From Krasilnikovia cinnamomea (lineage in GTDB: Bacteria > Actinomycetota > Actinomycetes > Mycobacteriales > Micromonosporaceae): a stretch of DNA of 64,000 bases. Numbering within the stretch: the stretch's first letter is position 1; every line of letters begins with the position of its first letter. The stretch lies in assembly GCF_004217545.1 (NCBI RefSeq), contig NZ_SHKY01000001.1, positions 2,294,001 to 2,358,000 on the forward strand. Direction: 5' to 3'. Positions 47,730-56,524 of this stretch are shown here, piece after piece. The notes under the pieces are model-generated. The model searched no databases and was not told the DNA's origin. It saw nothing but the letters and a program-made list of their open reading frames with translations. The position numbers and the translations under genes were made by a program.

Positions 47730-48095
47730 TCATTCCGGCAGGTGACAGACGGCCTCGACGTTGTTGCCGTCGGCGTCGAAGACGAACGCGCCGTAGTAGT
47801 TCGCGTGGTAGTGCGGCCGCAGACCCGGCGGGCCGTTGTCCACGCCGCCCGCACCCAGCGCGGCGGCGTGAAAGGCGTCGACCGTGGCGCGATCGGACGC
47901 CGTGAAGGCCACATGCACCCGGTGCGACGGCTCCCGCACCGCGAGCCAGAAGAACGGGCGGGCGGGCTCGGCCCCGAAGCCGAGCGCCTCACCGGCGTCG
48001 ACCACCACCCGGACTCCGAGGGGTGCCAGCGCCCGCTCGTAGAACAACCGGCTCGCGCCGAGGTCGTGGACCCCCAGCACTACATGGTCGATCAT
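47730..48095 (-). CDS. VOC family protein (glyoxalase/dioxygenase fold)
   Basis: 121 aa. MIDHVVLGVHDLGASRLFYERAL at the start and GAFVFDADGNNVEAVCH at the end are typical of vicinal-oxygen-chelate proteins. His 4 and the C-terminal Glu (NVEAVCH) fit metal ligands. The substrate is unknown; relatives are often called glyoxalase or bleomycin-resistance-like proteins. It stands alone between the GAF protein and another VOC gene on the same strand. Confidence 0.85.
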   Translation of the reverse strand: MIDHVVLGVHDLGASRLFYERALAPLGVRVVVDAGEALGFGAEPARPFFWLAVREPSHRVHVAFTASDRATVDAFHAAALGAGGVDNGPPGLRPHYHANYYGAFVFDADGNNVEAVCHLPE

Positions 48096-48199
48096 CGATC
48101 TGCTCCCATCGCCTCGGCGTCAACGACCCGGTCCAGCCCTGGCCGCACCGTCTCACGACCGTATAGCCGAGCTACGACATCGGCTGCCCGTCTGGTCGG

Positions 48200-48589
48200 T
48201 CACGCTTCCGGGTCGACGTACAGGCAGAAGGGATGTCCGGCGGGGTCCAGCAGGACCCGTACCGTCTCCTGGGGTTGATGATCGGCCAGCCGCGCACCGG
48301 CCCGCACCGCCGCCGCGACCGCCACCTCCAGGTCCGGCACCTCGATGTCGAGGTGCAGCATCATCTGCTGCCGCCCGGGTTGCGCCGGCCACACGGGCGG
48401 CTCGTAGTCCGTGGCCTGCTGGAATGCGAAGTACTCCACATGCTCGCCCATGGGCGCGATGCCGACGAAGTTGCCCTCTTCCTTGACGATCTTCCAGTCC
48501 ATGAGGTCGGCGTAGAAGCGCGCGAGGGCAAGGGGGTCGGGGGCATCGAGGACAACGCCCCACCAGTGCTTCGAGGTACGTCCAAGCAT
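48200..48589 (-). CDS. VOC family protein
   Basis: 129 aa from the ATG at 48589. Motifs: WWGVVLDAPDPLALARFYADLMDWK at the N-terminus (read in parts), MMLHLDIEVPDLEVAVAAA in the middle and VLLDPAGHPFCLY at the C-terminus. This is the common actinobacterial VOC subtype with two betaalphabetabetabeta halves. A promoter with TTGACC and TACAAT, spaced 16, lies upstream on the minus strand. Confidence 0.85.
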   Translation of the reverse strand: MLGRTSKHWWGVVLDAPDPLALARFYADLMDWKIVKEEGNFVGIAPMGEHVEYFAFQQATDYEPPVWPAQPGRQQMMLHLDIEVPDLEVAVAAAVRAGARLADHQPQETVRVLLDPAGHPFCLYVDPEA

Positions 48590-48724
48590 GTGAGCACTCT
48601 GCCCCAGTTTGCCGGTGACCGCATGCCGCGCCGAACGGCCCGGGTGATCGAGTCCATGTGAAGTTCCCTTGAACCCACCCCTGGCCCGCACTGCGGACGC
48701 GCGCCCATGACATTAAAAAGTCGC

Positions 48725-48752
48725 ATTGTATTGACGATTATAAACTGGTCAA
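48725..48752 (-). promoter_or_regulatory. Promoter for the VOC gene (minus strand)
   Basis: On the minus strand, TTGACC (48752-48747) and TACAAT (48730-48725) are separated by 16 bases, in a segment markedly richer in A/T than its surroundings. It would drive the VOC gene starting at 48589. Confidence 0.55.
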
Positions 48753-48753
48753 G

Positions 48754-48783
48754 TTGACGCTTTCCCCGGAAAAGCCTTAGCGT
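48754..48783 (+). promoter_or_regulatory. Promoter for the protease-inhibitor pair (plus strand)
   Basis: TTGACG (48754-48759) and TAGCGT (48778-48783), separated by 18 bases, match the housekeeping actinobacterial consensus. It would start transcription about 80 bases before the inhibitor gene at 48872. It is back-to-back with the minus-strand promoter. Confidence 0.6.
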
Positions 48784-48871
48784 ATGGGCGATCCAATCAA
48801 GCGATTCGCGGGCGCGCCCTCCACAAGAAGGATGCGTCCCGATGAGCCGCGCCTTCCACAAGGAGGAAATC

Positions 48872-49285
48872 GTGGTCCCCATTCACCACATCGGGATTCT
48901 CGCCACCAGCCTGTCCACCACGGCCGCACTGCTCGCCCCCGGCACCCCCGCCGCCGCGGCGCCGACGGCCCCCGCATCCGACAGCACGCTGGTGCTCGCC
49001 GTGCTACCCGCCGACCACAGCGGTGTCCCTCCCCGGCTGGCCACGCTCGAGTGCGACCCGGACGGCGGCACCCACGCCACCGCAGGCTCGGCCTGCGACG
49101 ATCTGCGCTCGGTCGACGGCGACATCGCCGCACTGGCCGACGAGGGCGGCATCTGCACCCGGGAGTATCAGCCGGTGACGGCCATCGCGGCCGGCCTGTG
49201 GGAGGGGAATCCCGTCGCCTACCGCGAGACTTTCTCGAACCGCTGCGTCCTGCTGCACGCCACGGGCGACGTATTCGATTTCTGA
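48872..49285 (+). CDS. Secreted subtilisin-inhibitor-like (SSI family) protease inhibitor
   Basis: 137 aa from the GTG at 48872, which follows AAGGAGG by five bases. A Sec signal peptide ends near TPAAAAPTA. The mature part has the SSI family pattern: LECDPDGGTHATAGSACDDL, a GGICTREYQPVTA reactive loop, GLWEGNPVAYRETFSNRC and a C-terminal VFDF. The four Cys form the two family disulfides. The position equal to SSI Met73-Val74 (CPM-VY) reads CTR-EY, so P1 is Arg, which predicts inhibition of trypsin-like rather than subtilisin-like proteases. It is followed by a second small secreted gene 44 bases downstream. Confidence 0.9.
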   Translation: MVPIHHIGILATSLSTTAALLAPGTPAAAAPTAPASDSTLVLAVLPADHSGVPPRLATLECDPDGGTHATAGSACDDLRSVDGDIAALADEGGICTREYQPVTAIAAGLWEGNPVAYRETFSNRCVLLHATGDVFDF

Positions 49286-49329
49286 TCCATCCCGCCCGAT
49301 CGAATTCACGCGCAGAAGAGGACATTGCA

Positions 49330-49731
49330 ATGAAGCAGTTGTTCCGCGCCCTGGCCGTTGCGTGCGCCATGGCGACCGCCTTGATCGCCGCCAACCCGGC
49401 GGCAGCCGCATCGGTGGCCTGGACCGAATCCATCTCGATCACCCAGACGGGCGGGTTCATCGGCCGTACCGAATTCTTCTCGGTGGATACCACCACCCGG
49501 GACGAGCGCGCGGCCCAGGCGCTGAGCCTGGCCGCCACCCCCCAGTACCGCACGTTGGCGCCGTTCTACCTGCCGTCGAACCCGTGCTGCGACCGCCACC
49601 GCTACGAGGTCGTCACCCACTACAGCGACGGCACGAACAAGACGGTCGTGACGATGGACGGTGTTCCCGGCACGCCGCCGATCCTGTTGGAGGTCATCGA
49701 CCTCGTGACGAACGTCGGCACTCCGGAGTAA
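49330..49731 (+). CDS. Small secreted protein, possible emfourin-like metalloprotease inhibitor
   Basis: 133 aa from the ATG at 49330. The signal peptide ends near NPAAAAS. The mature part contains ISITQTGGFIGRTEFFSVDT, then a Pro-rich CC-containing loop, then RYEVVTHYSDGTNKTVV and a C-terminal helix LLEVIDLVTN. A TGGFxG strand followed by VDT, a YEV strand and a terminal helix recall the emfourin (M4in) family that inhibits M4 metalloproteases. The match is by eye and moderate. Its place directly after an SSI-like gene supports an inhibitor role. Confidence 0.6.
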   Translation: MKQLFRALAVACAMATALIAANPAAAASVAWTESISITQTGGFIGRTEFFSVDTTTRDERAAQALSLAATPQYRTLAPFYLPSNPCCDRHRYEVVTHYSDGTNKTVVTMDGVPGTPPILLEVIDLVTNVGTPE

Positions 49732-49808
49732 GCAAGATCCACGGCCCGCAGGCTCCTTGCCTGCGGGCCGCCCGCATACCTCCCTCTGAGGCGGCGAGCC
49801 CCCGGGAG

Positions 49809-50318
49809 CTACAGCGCGTCGGGTTGCCCGAGCGCGGGGTGCCGTTCGCCGGGCTGGACGTGCCAGGCGGGGCCGTCAGGGTCCCGGGTGGTGTCGATCC
49901 GCAGGCGGGCCCAGTCGTCGAGTTCCGGCAGGTCGTCCAGCGCGAACCAGCCGACCTCCAGCGACTCGTCGCCATCGGTGCGCGGCGCGCCGCCGACGGC
50001 CCGGCACCGGAACCACACGTTCAGGTACTCACAGATGTCGCCGTTGGGGTAGACCACCGGGTGCGTGGCGACGCCGCCGACCCGCTCGATCTCGACGTGG
50101 ACGCCGGTCTCCTCGAACACCTCGCGAATGACCGTGTCCGACGGCTGCTCGCCCGGATCGATGATGCCGGCGGGCAGGGACCAACGGCCGTTGTCGCTGC
50201 GCCGGGCGAGCAGCAGATGCCCGGCGGCGTTGTGCACGACGGCGCTGACCCCGGGCAGGAGCAGCAGGTCGTGACCGACGTGAGCGCGCAGACGGGCAAT
50301 GTATGGCGAGACGGGCAT
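49809..50318 (-). CDS. NUDIX hydrolase
   Basis: 169 aa. The Nudix box is complete: G at GIIDPGE, then nine residues on REVFEETGV, satisfying GX5EX7REUXEEXGU. It hydrolyses a nucleoside diphosphate linked to another group; the substrate is not evident. It is a lone gene on the minus strand. Confidence 0.92.
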   Translation of the reverse strand: MPVSPYIARLRAHVGHDLLLLPGVSAVVHNAAGHLLLARRSDNGRWSLPAGIIDPGEQPSDTVIREVFEETGVHVEIERVGGVATHPVVYPNGDICEYLNVWFRCRAVGGAPRTDGDESLEVGWFALDDLPELDDWARLRIDTTRDPDGPAWHVQPGERHPALGQPDAL

Positions 50319-50509
50319 CGGCCCACCCTAAGCCGCCGGGCATCCCACCGACGGCAGTCTGGGAAGGTACGGGCGATGTCTGCTTCGGACCATGCCGCAG
50401 GCGGCTACCCCTTCCGGCGAGACGGTTGACCGCCGCAAGCGACACAGGCGGGTTCACGAGCCGGTCGTCTCCGTCATCGCCGGGTCCGGCCACGCCCGTC
50501 GAACGACGC

Positions 50510-50776
50510 CTAGCCGGCAACCTGAATGTTGTCCGGACCCAGCACCCCGGCGCAGGTGGGATCACCAGGGGTGATGGCGCACGCCTCGGCTTCGTCGGCC
50601 GGCGCGACGACCTCCACCGATGGTGACGTCACCAGCTCCGCGACGACCGACTGGGAGGGCGACGGAGCCGTGCCAGAGCCGCTTCCCGCCGCCCCACGAT
50701 CGTCGGGACCGCACGCCGCGAGAGCCGCCGCAGCGGCTACCGCGACGCACAGCAGCGCAAGTCGGCGAATCGGCAT
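50510..50776 (-). CDS. Small putative lipoprotein
   Basis: 88 aa from the ATG at 50776. The N-terminal MPIRRLALLCVAVAAAAALAAC is a lipoprotein signal with lipobox LAAC. The rest is Gly/Ser/Pro-rich then acidic, with two further Cys (EACAITPGDPTC) that may pair. It has no recognised domain. A slightly longer start at 50836 is open but has no ribosome site. Confidence 0.55.
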   Translation of the reverse strand: MPIRRLALLCVAVAAAAALAACGPDDRGAAGSGSGTAPSPSQSVVAELVTSPSVEVVAPADEAEACAITPGDPTCAGVLGPDNIQVAG

Positions 50777-50836
50777 GGCAGATTCATCGGCCGAATCATC
50801 CAGTTCTTGAGCCCGAGCCACAGGCCCCGGAGGCAT

Positions 50837-51176
50837 CCGCGAGAGGTGGCTTGGGACCCGAGTTCAAATGCAGCCTGCAGAGCGCTTCCGTCAGGACGCC
50901 CCGCCCCAACGCGCGGCGGTGTCCTCCCGGCCATCGGTTGGGCGGGTTGGATGCGCCGCTCCGGGCCGCCAGCGACATCATCGGGCCAGCGACGCACGCC
51001 CCGCCTCTGGATGGCTTCCAGAATCAGACATCTAACCCAACTCCCAAAGCCACCAAAACATCCGATACCAGACAGTACGCTGGCCCCACGGCGCATCCCG
51101 GTGCCGCTGGTTAGGACGGGTGCGCTCAGGAGGGATGCCCTTCGGCACGTCTCCGGCCGGATGATCTGGGGCCGTC
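50837..51176. other. Intergenic region, no gene seen
   Basis: About 340 bases between the lipoprotein gene and the histidine kinase. It probably carries both upstream regions. I saw no RNA gene or convincing small coding sequence. Confidence 0.4.
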
Positions 51177-53318
51177 ATGAGGTACTGGAATTCGATCGCC
51201 CGCACCGGCGGGTTCGCGCTGCTCCACCTAACCGCTGTTGTGGCTGGTCAGGCGCAAGTTCTACAGCTCCATGATCTGGTCATCGGGTGGGCTGCCCCCG
51301 GCGTGGCGGCGGTGTGGTTCTGCGCCCAGCGGCGGGCTCCCACCCGATGGGTCGACGCCACTGCCTTGTTTGCCACCACCGTGCTCGGTGCCGCCGTCAT
51401 CGGCACCCGGCTGCCCGCCGCGATCGCCCTCGCGACCGCCTCCGCGGTCCTGGCCTGGGTGTTCCTCATCATGATGGGCCGGTTGAGGCCCCATCTGTGG
51501 GGAGCCGGTGGCGTCGAACGCCTGCGCACGCTGCAGGATCTGTGGGGACTGCTCGGCGCAGCGATCGTGGCGGCCGCGGCCGGGTCGGTCTCCGCGATGG
51601 CCGGCGTCTGGGTGGCTACGGGGGCGCACCACTGGTTACTGCTGACCGTGACGTTCACCCGCAGTGTGAGCAGCATCGTGGTCGTCCTCCCGCTCGCCGT
51701 GTGCCTTGGTCACGCGGTGACTTGCTACCGGCAGCAGCGGGGGAGCCTCTCCGGCTGGGCGTCGGCCATCGTTGCTGCGCTGGCGCGTACGCCTCGGCGG
51801 CGGCTCGGAGAGTACGTAATCGTGGCGGTCTGCACCACGACGATGTATGCGGTGGTCTCCTTCCCCGGCCGGACGCTGCCGTTGACCTATCTGCTGATGG
51901 CGGTAGCGGTGTGGGCGGGGGCGCGGCTAAGTACCGGATACGTCGCCTTCAGCAATCTGGTGCAGGCGACGGTGGCGATGGTGTTGACCATGCACGGTCT
52001 AGGGCCGTTCTCCACTGTCCAAACCCTCGAACTCCGGGCGATGGTGGGGCACGGTTTCGTTCTCGTGGCTGCCGTTGTGGGGTTGGCGCTGGCTCTCAGC
52101 CGCGACGAGGCGGCAGCGCTGTCGCGTTCGCTGCGCGCGGAGCAAGCCGCGCTGGCCGTGGAGAGGGATCGGCATGCCCGGCGCGCCAGGCTGATGAGCG
52201 CCATCGTGGACAGCATGGCTGACGGTCTGCTCGTGATCGACCAACGCGACCGCGTCCTGCTGCACAACCCGGCCGCTCGGACCCTGATGGGCGTCCAGTT
52301 CGAGAGGGAAGCTCGCGTCGACACCGCCTCATGGGGTGTCGCCGACATCGACGGCACGCCGATCACCCAAGAGGAGGTGGCCCATGCCCGGGCGTTGGCG
52401 GGCGAGCAGGCACTCGAAAGGGATGTGCTGGTGCGCAACGCGACGGTGCCCGAGGGACGAGTCCTCCACGTCAGAGCCACGGCGCTGCACCTCAACCCCG
52501 CCGAGGTCCAGGCCGTGCTGCTCTTTCATGACGTAACCGCCGAACGGCGGCAGCGCGATGAGCTGGCCACGTTCGCCGGCGTCGTCGCCCACGACCTGCT
52601 CAACCCGCTGACCACCATCGAAGGCTGGTCCGAAGCGTGCCAGGACATCCTCGCCGGGCTACCCGACCAGCCGGACGTCACCCAGGCCCGATCAGCAGTT
52701 GCCCGGGTCAACAACACCGCGCAACGCATGCGGCTCCTGATCCAAGACCTGCTCGCCTACACCACTGCCAGAAACTCCGAGATCACCGCCGAAGAGGTTG
52801 ACCTCGCCGCCCTCGCCCGCGACGTGGCCGCCGCCCGCATCGACACGGCCACCGCCTCGAACGCGCTGGTGCCGCGGTTCGACATCGGCGACCTTGTCCC
52901 GGTCCTCGCCGATCGGGTGCTGGTCCGTCAGCTCCTGGACAACCTGGTCAGCAATGCCGTCAAGTACACGGCACCGGGCACCACCCCGGAAGTCTCCGTC
53001 AGAACGGTCCGCGAGGAAGGCACCGTCACCGTCACGCTCACCGACAACGGCATCGGGATTCCGGCCGGGCAGCACCTCGCCATCTTCCAGCGATTCCATC
53101 GCGCCCATGCCACGGCCGGCTACTCCGGCACCGGCCTCGGGTTGTCCATCTGCTCACGCATCGTTGAACGCCACGGCGGCACCATCCACGTCGAAGACAA
53201 CCCCACCGGCGGCTCCCGGTTCGTCTTCACCCTGCCCGCCACGCCAACCGAAACCCTGGCGACACCCGAGCAATCACGCACACCGCCCGCGGCCCGCAGC
53301 CCCAACCCCCAGACCTGA
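51177..53318 (+). CDS. PAS-domain sensor histidine kinase with MASE1-like membrane region
   Basis: 713 aa. The first ~310 residues hold about eight TM helices in a MASE1-like integral membrane sensor. A PAS domain follows (~335-455; IVDSMADGLLVIDQRDRVLL). The kinase core is intact: H-box VVAHDLLNPLTTIEG, N-box LLDNLVSNAVKYTAPG, G1 DNGIGIP, F-box FQRFHRAH and G2 GTGLGLSIC. The phospho-acceptor His is near residue 470. No response regulator adjoins it. It lies just left of the integrative element. Confidence 0.92.
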   Translation: MRYWNSIARTGGFALLHLTAVVAGQAQVLQLHDLVIGWAAPGVAAVWFCAQRRAPTRWVDATALFATTVLGAAVIGTRLPAAIALATASAVLAWVFLIMMGRLRPHLWGAGGVERLRTLQDLWGLLGAAIVAAAAGSVSAMAGVWVATGAHHWLLLTVTFTRSVSSIVVVLPLAVCLGHAVTCYRQQRGSLSGWASAIVAALARTPRRRLGEYVIVAVCTTTMYAVVSFPGRTLPLTYLLMAVAVWAGARLSTGYVAFSNLVQATVAMVLTMHGLGPFSTVQTLELRAMVGHGFVLVAAVVGLALALSRDEAAALSRSLRAEQAALAVERDRHARRARLMSAIVDSMADGLLVIDQRDRVLLHNPAARTLMGVQFEREARVDTASWGVADIDGTPITQEEVAHARALAGEQALERDVLVRNATVPEGRVLHVRATALHLNPAEVQAVLLFHDVTAERRQRDELATFAGVVAHDLLNPLTTIEGWSEACQDILAGLPDQPDVTQARSAVARVNNTAQRMRLLIQDLLAYTTARNSEITAEEVDLAALARDVAAARIDTATASNALVPRFDIGDLVPVLADRVLVRQLLDNLVSNAVKYTAPGTTPEVSVRTVREEGTVTVTLTDNGIGIPAGQHLAIFQRFHRAHATAGYSGTGLGLSICSRIVERHGGTIHVEDNPTGGSRFVFTLPATPTETLATPEQSRTPPAARSPNPQT

Positions 53319-53431
53319 ACATCAGACCTGCGCCGTCTGGTAGTGCCGCTCGCAACGGCACCCAGAATCGGACAACTAACGGAGAAAGGCCGGCGCAAAA
53401 TCGCGGCTAGCCTTCTGATGACCTGCGGTTT

Positions 53432-53461
53432 TGTGGGTGGAGCTGAGGGGATTTGAACCCC
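53432..53461 (+). repeat. attL: duplicated 3' end of tRNA-Ala
   Basis: A 30-bp segment identical to 60031-60060, which covers the last 24 bases of the tRNA-Ala(CGC) gene and a few flanking bases. Here it is not part of a tRNA. It is the displaced attachment-site copy that marks the far end of an element integrated at the tRNA 3' end. Confidence 0.88.
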
Positions 53462-53556
53462 ATAGACCGACCATGGGCGCATCCTCCGGCGCGCACACCC
53501 TGACCTGGCGTCGCGTGTCAGCGGTTAGCGTCGGTTGTCACCGCCTATCACTGGTC

Positions 53557-53576
53557 ATCTGGGCCGGATCTGGGCC
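53557..53576 (+). repeat. Left copy of 20-bp subterminal repeat
   Basis: ATCTGGGCCGGATCTGGGCC is found here and again at 59972-59991 in the same orientation. Each copy is itself a tandem of TCTGGGCC(GGA). The copies sit just inside the two attachment sites and are candidate integrase arm-binding sites. Confidence 0.65.
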
Positions 53577-53594
53577 GGATGATCTTCAAATACG

Positions 53595-54262
53595 ACACCC
53601 CAGGCGAGGTGCGGTTCGTCGCGATCGACATGTGCACGATCTTCAAGTCCGCGGTCCGGGAGGCGTTGCCGCACGCCGTCCTCGTCGTCGATCACTTCCA
53701 CGTGGTGCAACTCGCGCATCAGGCGCTCAACGAGGTCCGCCGTCGGGTCACCGTGCAGGTCCGCGGCCGTCGGGGCCGTGCCGGGGACCGGGAATGGGAC
53801 CTGCGTAACCGGCTGACCCGCTCCGCCCGGCGGATGCACGGCGAACGCGTCGACAGACTCTGCGACGACCTGGCCCGGCTACCCGCCGCCATCAGCACGT
53901 CGGTCCTGGCCGCGTGGAACGCCAAGGAGGACCTGCTCGACCTACTCGCGATCGCCCGCACCCGCCCTGACCGGGAACACGTCACCCGGCTGCTGCACCA
54001 CTTCTACCAGCGTTGCGCAGACTCCGACCTGCCCGAACTCATCCGCCTCGCGACCACGATCGAGACCTGGTGGCCACCCATCCTCGTGTTCCTGCACACC
54101 GGTATCCCCAACGCCGGCTCCGAGGGCACCAACCGAGTCATCAAAACCGTCGCCCGCGACGCCTACGGCTTCCGAAACCCGGTCAACCAACGCCTACGAA
54201 CACGCTGCGCGACCACCCGGAAAAGCCGCGGACACCTCAACCCCGCTTAACCTCGAAGAGCC
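53595..54262 (+). pseudogene. ISL3 family transposase, 5'-truncated
   Basis: Coding sequence in this frame runs 53579-54250, but homology to ISL3 transposases begins near VRFVAIDMC. It retains the catalytic-domain Asp in VAIDMC, Asp in VVDHFHVVQLA and Glu in AGSEGTNRVIKTVARDAYGF, and ends with the normal RGHLNPA C-terminus. The N-terminal zinc-finger and HTH half is missing. The right terminal repeat (TCGAAGAGCC) ends at 54262. It is a remnant, similar to but not the same element as the copy at 56731-58103. Confidence 0.85.
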
Positions 54263-54273
54263 ATTTTCAGCCG

Positions 54274-54951
54274 CTATGGCACGCTCACCATGCCGGCATC
54301 AACCCATTCGTGCGTGTTGCCTTTGGCGATTAGGTATCGGTTGCGACGCGCGCCGTCGGTGAGAAGCCCCAATGCGTGCCATCCGGCCTCCTCGGGACCG
54401 TGCTTGGCCATGTTCTCGACGGTGATCGACGGCAGGGCGGCGAACTGGAGACCGTCACCCGGGGCGCGGGCCGCTACGTGCTGCCCATCCAGGGTTCTCG
54501 CGTGCGCCTGCTCGGCCATTCGTACGAACGTCTCGGCGACGGCGGCGCGGGCGCGGACGGTCTCGGTTGCCACCGCGGCGCGGCCCCGGAGGTCGGAGGC
54601 GAACAGGTGAGCCACACCAAGAACCGCCGCCGCGGTCACGATGGCGGCTCCCCACAGAAGAATGTGCTGGTTCGCCGGGTCTTCCGCAGACCACCATGTT
54701 CGTACCGCCGCCCACGCCCCAGTGACCATCACGCCTAAGCCGACGGACCACCACTTGGTCGCCGCGGTGGCGCCGGCCTCGATAAGGGCCACACTGTCCG
54801 GCGGACCTTTGAAGGCGGCCACAAAACCGCCCGCGTGGGCCAAGTCACCCTCTTCGGGCAGCAGATTGAGGTCTCTGAGAAGCTGCTGGGCTGGAGGTGA
54901 AATGTCATCGCCGCTAATGGCACGAGACGGCACGCTGACAGGATTTTTCAT
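54274..54951 (-). CDS. Hypothetical membrane protein of the element
   Basis: 225 aa, unrecognised. Two TM helices near residues 67-85 and 97-117 (KWWSVGLGVMVTGAWAAV, ILLWGAAIVTAAAVLGVAHL) separate soluble N- and C-terminal parts. An Ala/Arg-rich helix follows the second TM, then a C-terminal region with LQFAALPSITVENMAKHG. A GGGGAAA ribosome site precedes the ATG. It starts between an ISL3 remnant and a MITE-like repeat, in an AT-richer context than the core genes, which suggests acquired DNA. Confidence 0.6.
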   Translation of the reverse strand: MKNPVSVPSRAISGDDISPPAQQLLRDLNLLPEEGDLAHAGGFVAAFKGPPDSVALIEAGATAATKWWSVGLGVMVTGAWAAVRTWWSAEDPANQHILLWGAAIVTAAAVLGVAHLFASDLRGRAAVATETVRARAAVAETFVRMAEQAHARTLDGQHVAARAPGDGLQFAALPSITVENMAKHGPEEAGWHALGLLTDGARRNRYLIAKGNTHEWVDAGMVSVP

Positions 54952-54969
54952 CTATTTCCCCACGTCAGG

Positions 54970-55116
54970 AGTGTTTGAGGGTGGTGTCGTCTCGAAGCAC
55001 TGATTCGCTGGGCCGCGATCAACACCATGGTCCCGCTGCCTCGACCGCGGCAAACCCGATACCCGACAACGCTGCCGGTACGCCACCACGCCCGAGTAAC
55101 ACCACTCTCAAACACT
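54970..55116. mobile_element. MITE-like element with 18-bp terminal inverted repeats
   Basis: AGTGTTTGAGGGTGGTGT at 54970-54987 is mirrored, with one mismatch, at 55099-55116. The 147-bp unit has no coding capacity. The ends look like insertion-sequence termini, so it may be a non-autonomous derivative of an element elsewhere in the genome. Confidence 0.6.
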
Positions 55117-55593
55117 TACTCAGATATATGTGCTCAAGACGTCCCTTGCCAGACTATCTGGTCCGTGCCCCCGCCGAAGCAGTAAGGAAGAAACACCCGG
55201 CCTCGATGACCTGAGAGGCCGGTCCGGGAGGTTACGTCCGTTTCGGGTTGAGGGCGAAGAGGCCGGGTTCTGTCTCGGTCAGTATTTGCCGGTTGACCAG
55301 GCAGCCGTCCATCTGGCACACGGTTGGCGCGGCAGGCGGTGCGGATGCTGCATGCCGAGCGCTGGGGTCCTCTTGCTCAGCGCACCGGCCCGCTCATCGC
55401 CCGGTGCCGATGCCCGGTGCCCGGTGTTTGTTGCGTGCCGGACTCGTCTTGAGCAATCTCGACTCGATGGCAAACGCGCAGGGTTGCAGCAGGAGCCGAA
55501 TGATCAATAGAGCGAGTGCCTGCTCGCCGAGGTCGCGCGTTCGTGATCCAGCCGATTACGATCGTCCCCGCTTGGCTGGCATGGCGGGTCGAG
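55117..55593. other. Intergenic region in the element, no gene seen
   Basis: About 480 bases of mixed composition with short open frames in several phases and none with a convincing start, domain or codon bias. Probably decayed DNA. Confidence 0.4.
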
Positions 55594-56298
55594 TCAGGCG
55601 ACTGGTTGCAGGGTGCGGGCGTATGCCTCGGCGAACTTGCTGCGGGTGGCAAGGTGGCCTATCGCCTCGACTGAGAACGCGGCGAGGCCGCGTGTTGCGA
55701 GCCATGTCGGGGTTATCCGGAACAGGTCGAACTCGACATGTGCGTTCATGGCGACGTGCTCGACGCTTCCCTCACCGCAGTCAGTGCTTGATTCCAACGC
55801 GAGCCGCGTGAGCCCGACCCTGTGCCGCTCGGTCAGGGAGACGTCGGAATCCAGTACGGTTCCTTCGAATAGGTAGGTCATGCTTCGTCCGTTGCGGGAG
55901 AACATGGGGCTTTCGATGGAGTGCCACCGGGCATACTCCTGGCCCCGCTCGTCGTAGGCGCGTCCTTCGACGAGATAGTCGTGCGTCGAGTCGTAGCTCA
56001 CGGTGAAGATCGCGAAGCGGTTTGGGCTTGCCTGTGGCCGTCCTTGTAGTCCCCATGCCAGCTTGACGTCCTGCAGCCAGACCCCGACCACGACCGAGCG
56101 TGGGTCGAGGAGCCGCCGGGCCAGGGCCGAGTGCTTTGGGGTCCAGATCATCAGCCATTCCACGAGTCCCACGACTACGGCGATGACCGATGCGGCCAGT
56201 AGCTTTCCGCCGCTGGAATCGCCCCACAAGGTGGAGACGGTGACGCCGGTGGCGACCGTGAAGACGGTGACGAATGCGCGGAATAGGACTTGCAACAT
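55594..56298 (-). CDS. Two-TM beta-rich membrane protein, possible defence effector
   Basis: 234 aa, ATG with GAGGAGGG upstream. Two N-terminal TM helices (residues ~4-25 and ~33-52) are followed by a beta-rich domain: VVVGVWLQDVKLAW (a lipocalin-like GxW start), FAIFTVSYDST, HDYLVEGRAYDERGQEYARW, SMTYLFEGTVLD and HVEFDLFRI. This layout, two TMs then a small beta-barrel, resembles the S-2TMbeta/Cap15 effectors of CBASS anti-phage systems. No cyclase gene is beside it, so this is a structural analogy only. It lies inside an integrated element, where such genes are common. Confidence 0.55.
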   Translation of the reverse strand: MLQVLFRAFVTVFTVATGVTVSTLWGDSSGGKLLAASVIAVVVGLVEWLMIWTPKHSALARRLLDPRSVVVGVWLQDVKLAWGLQGRPQASPNRFAIFTVSYDSTHDYLVEGRAYDERGQEYARWHSIESPMFSRNGRSMTYLFEGTVLDSDVSLTERHRVGLTRLALESSTDCGEGSVEHVAMNAHVEFDLFRITPTWLATRGLAAFSVEAIGHLATRSKFAEAYARTLQPVA

Positions 56299-56524
56299 GT
56301 ACCCTCCTCGGCAGGCTGGTTGGTCACAGCAGTCGGACGGCGTCCGTCATGGGTTGAGTTGGTCGAAGGCGAGTCCGCTGTTGCCTGGGCCGCTACCGAC
56401 GCTCTTGCGTCGTCCCAGCCAGAGCACCGTGCGGCCGTTCGCGCTCCGGGCGTCGTAGAGATTATCCTGGTGAACGCCCACCTTTTCGCCCGGGTTTGCC
56501 CGGTTCTATGGAGGTCAGGTAGCG

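Noticed and set aside
50848..50920. tRNA-like fragment (GAGTTCAAAT context) before the histidine kinase
   Set aside because: A T-loop-like string is present but no acceptor or anticodon stem could be paired.
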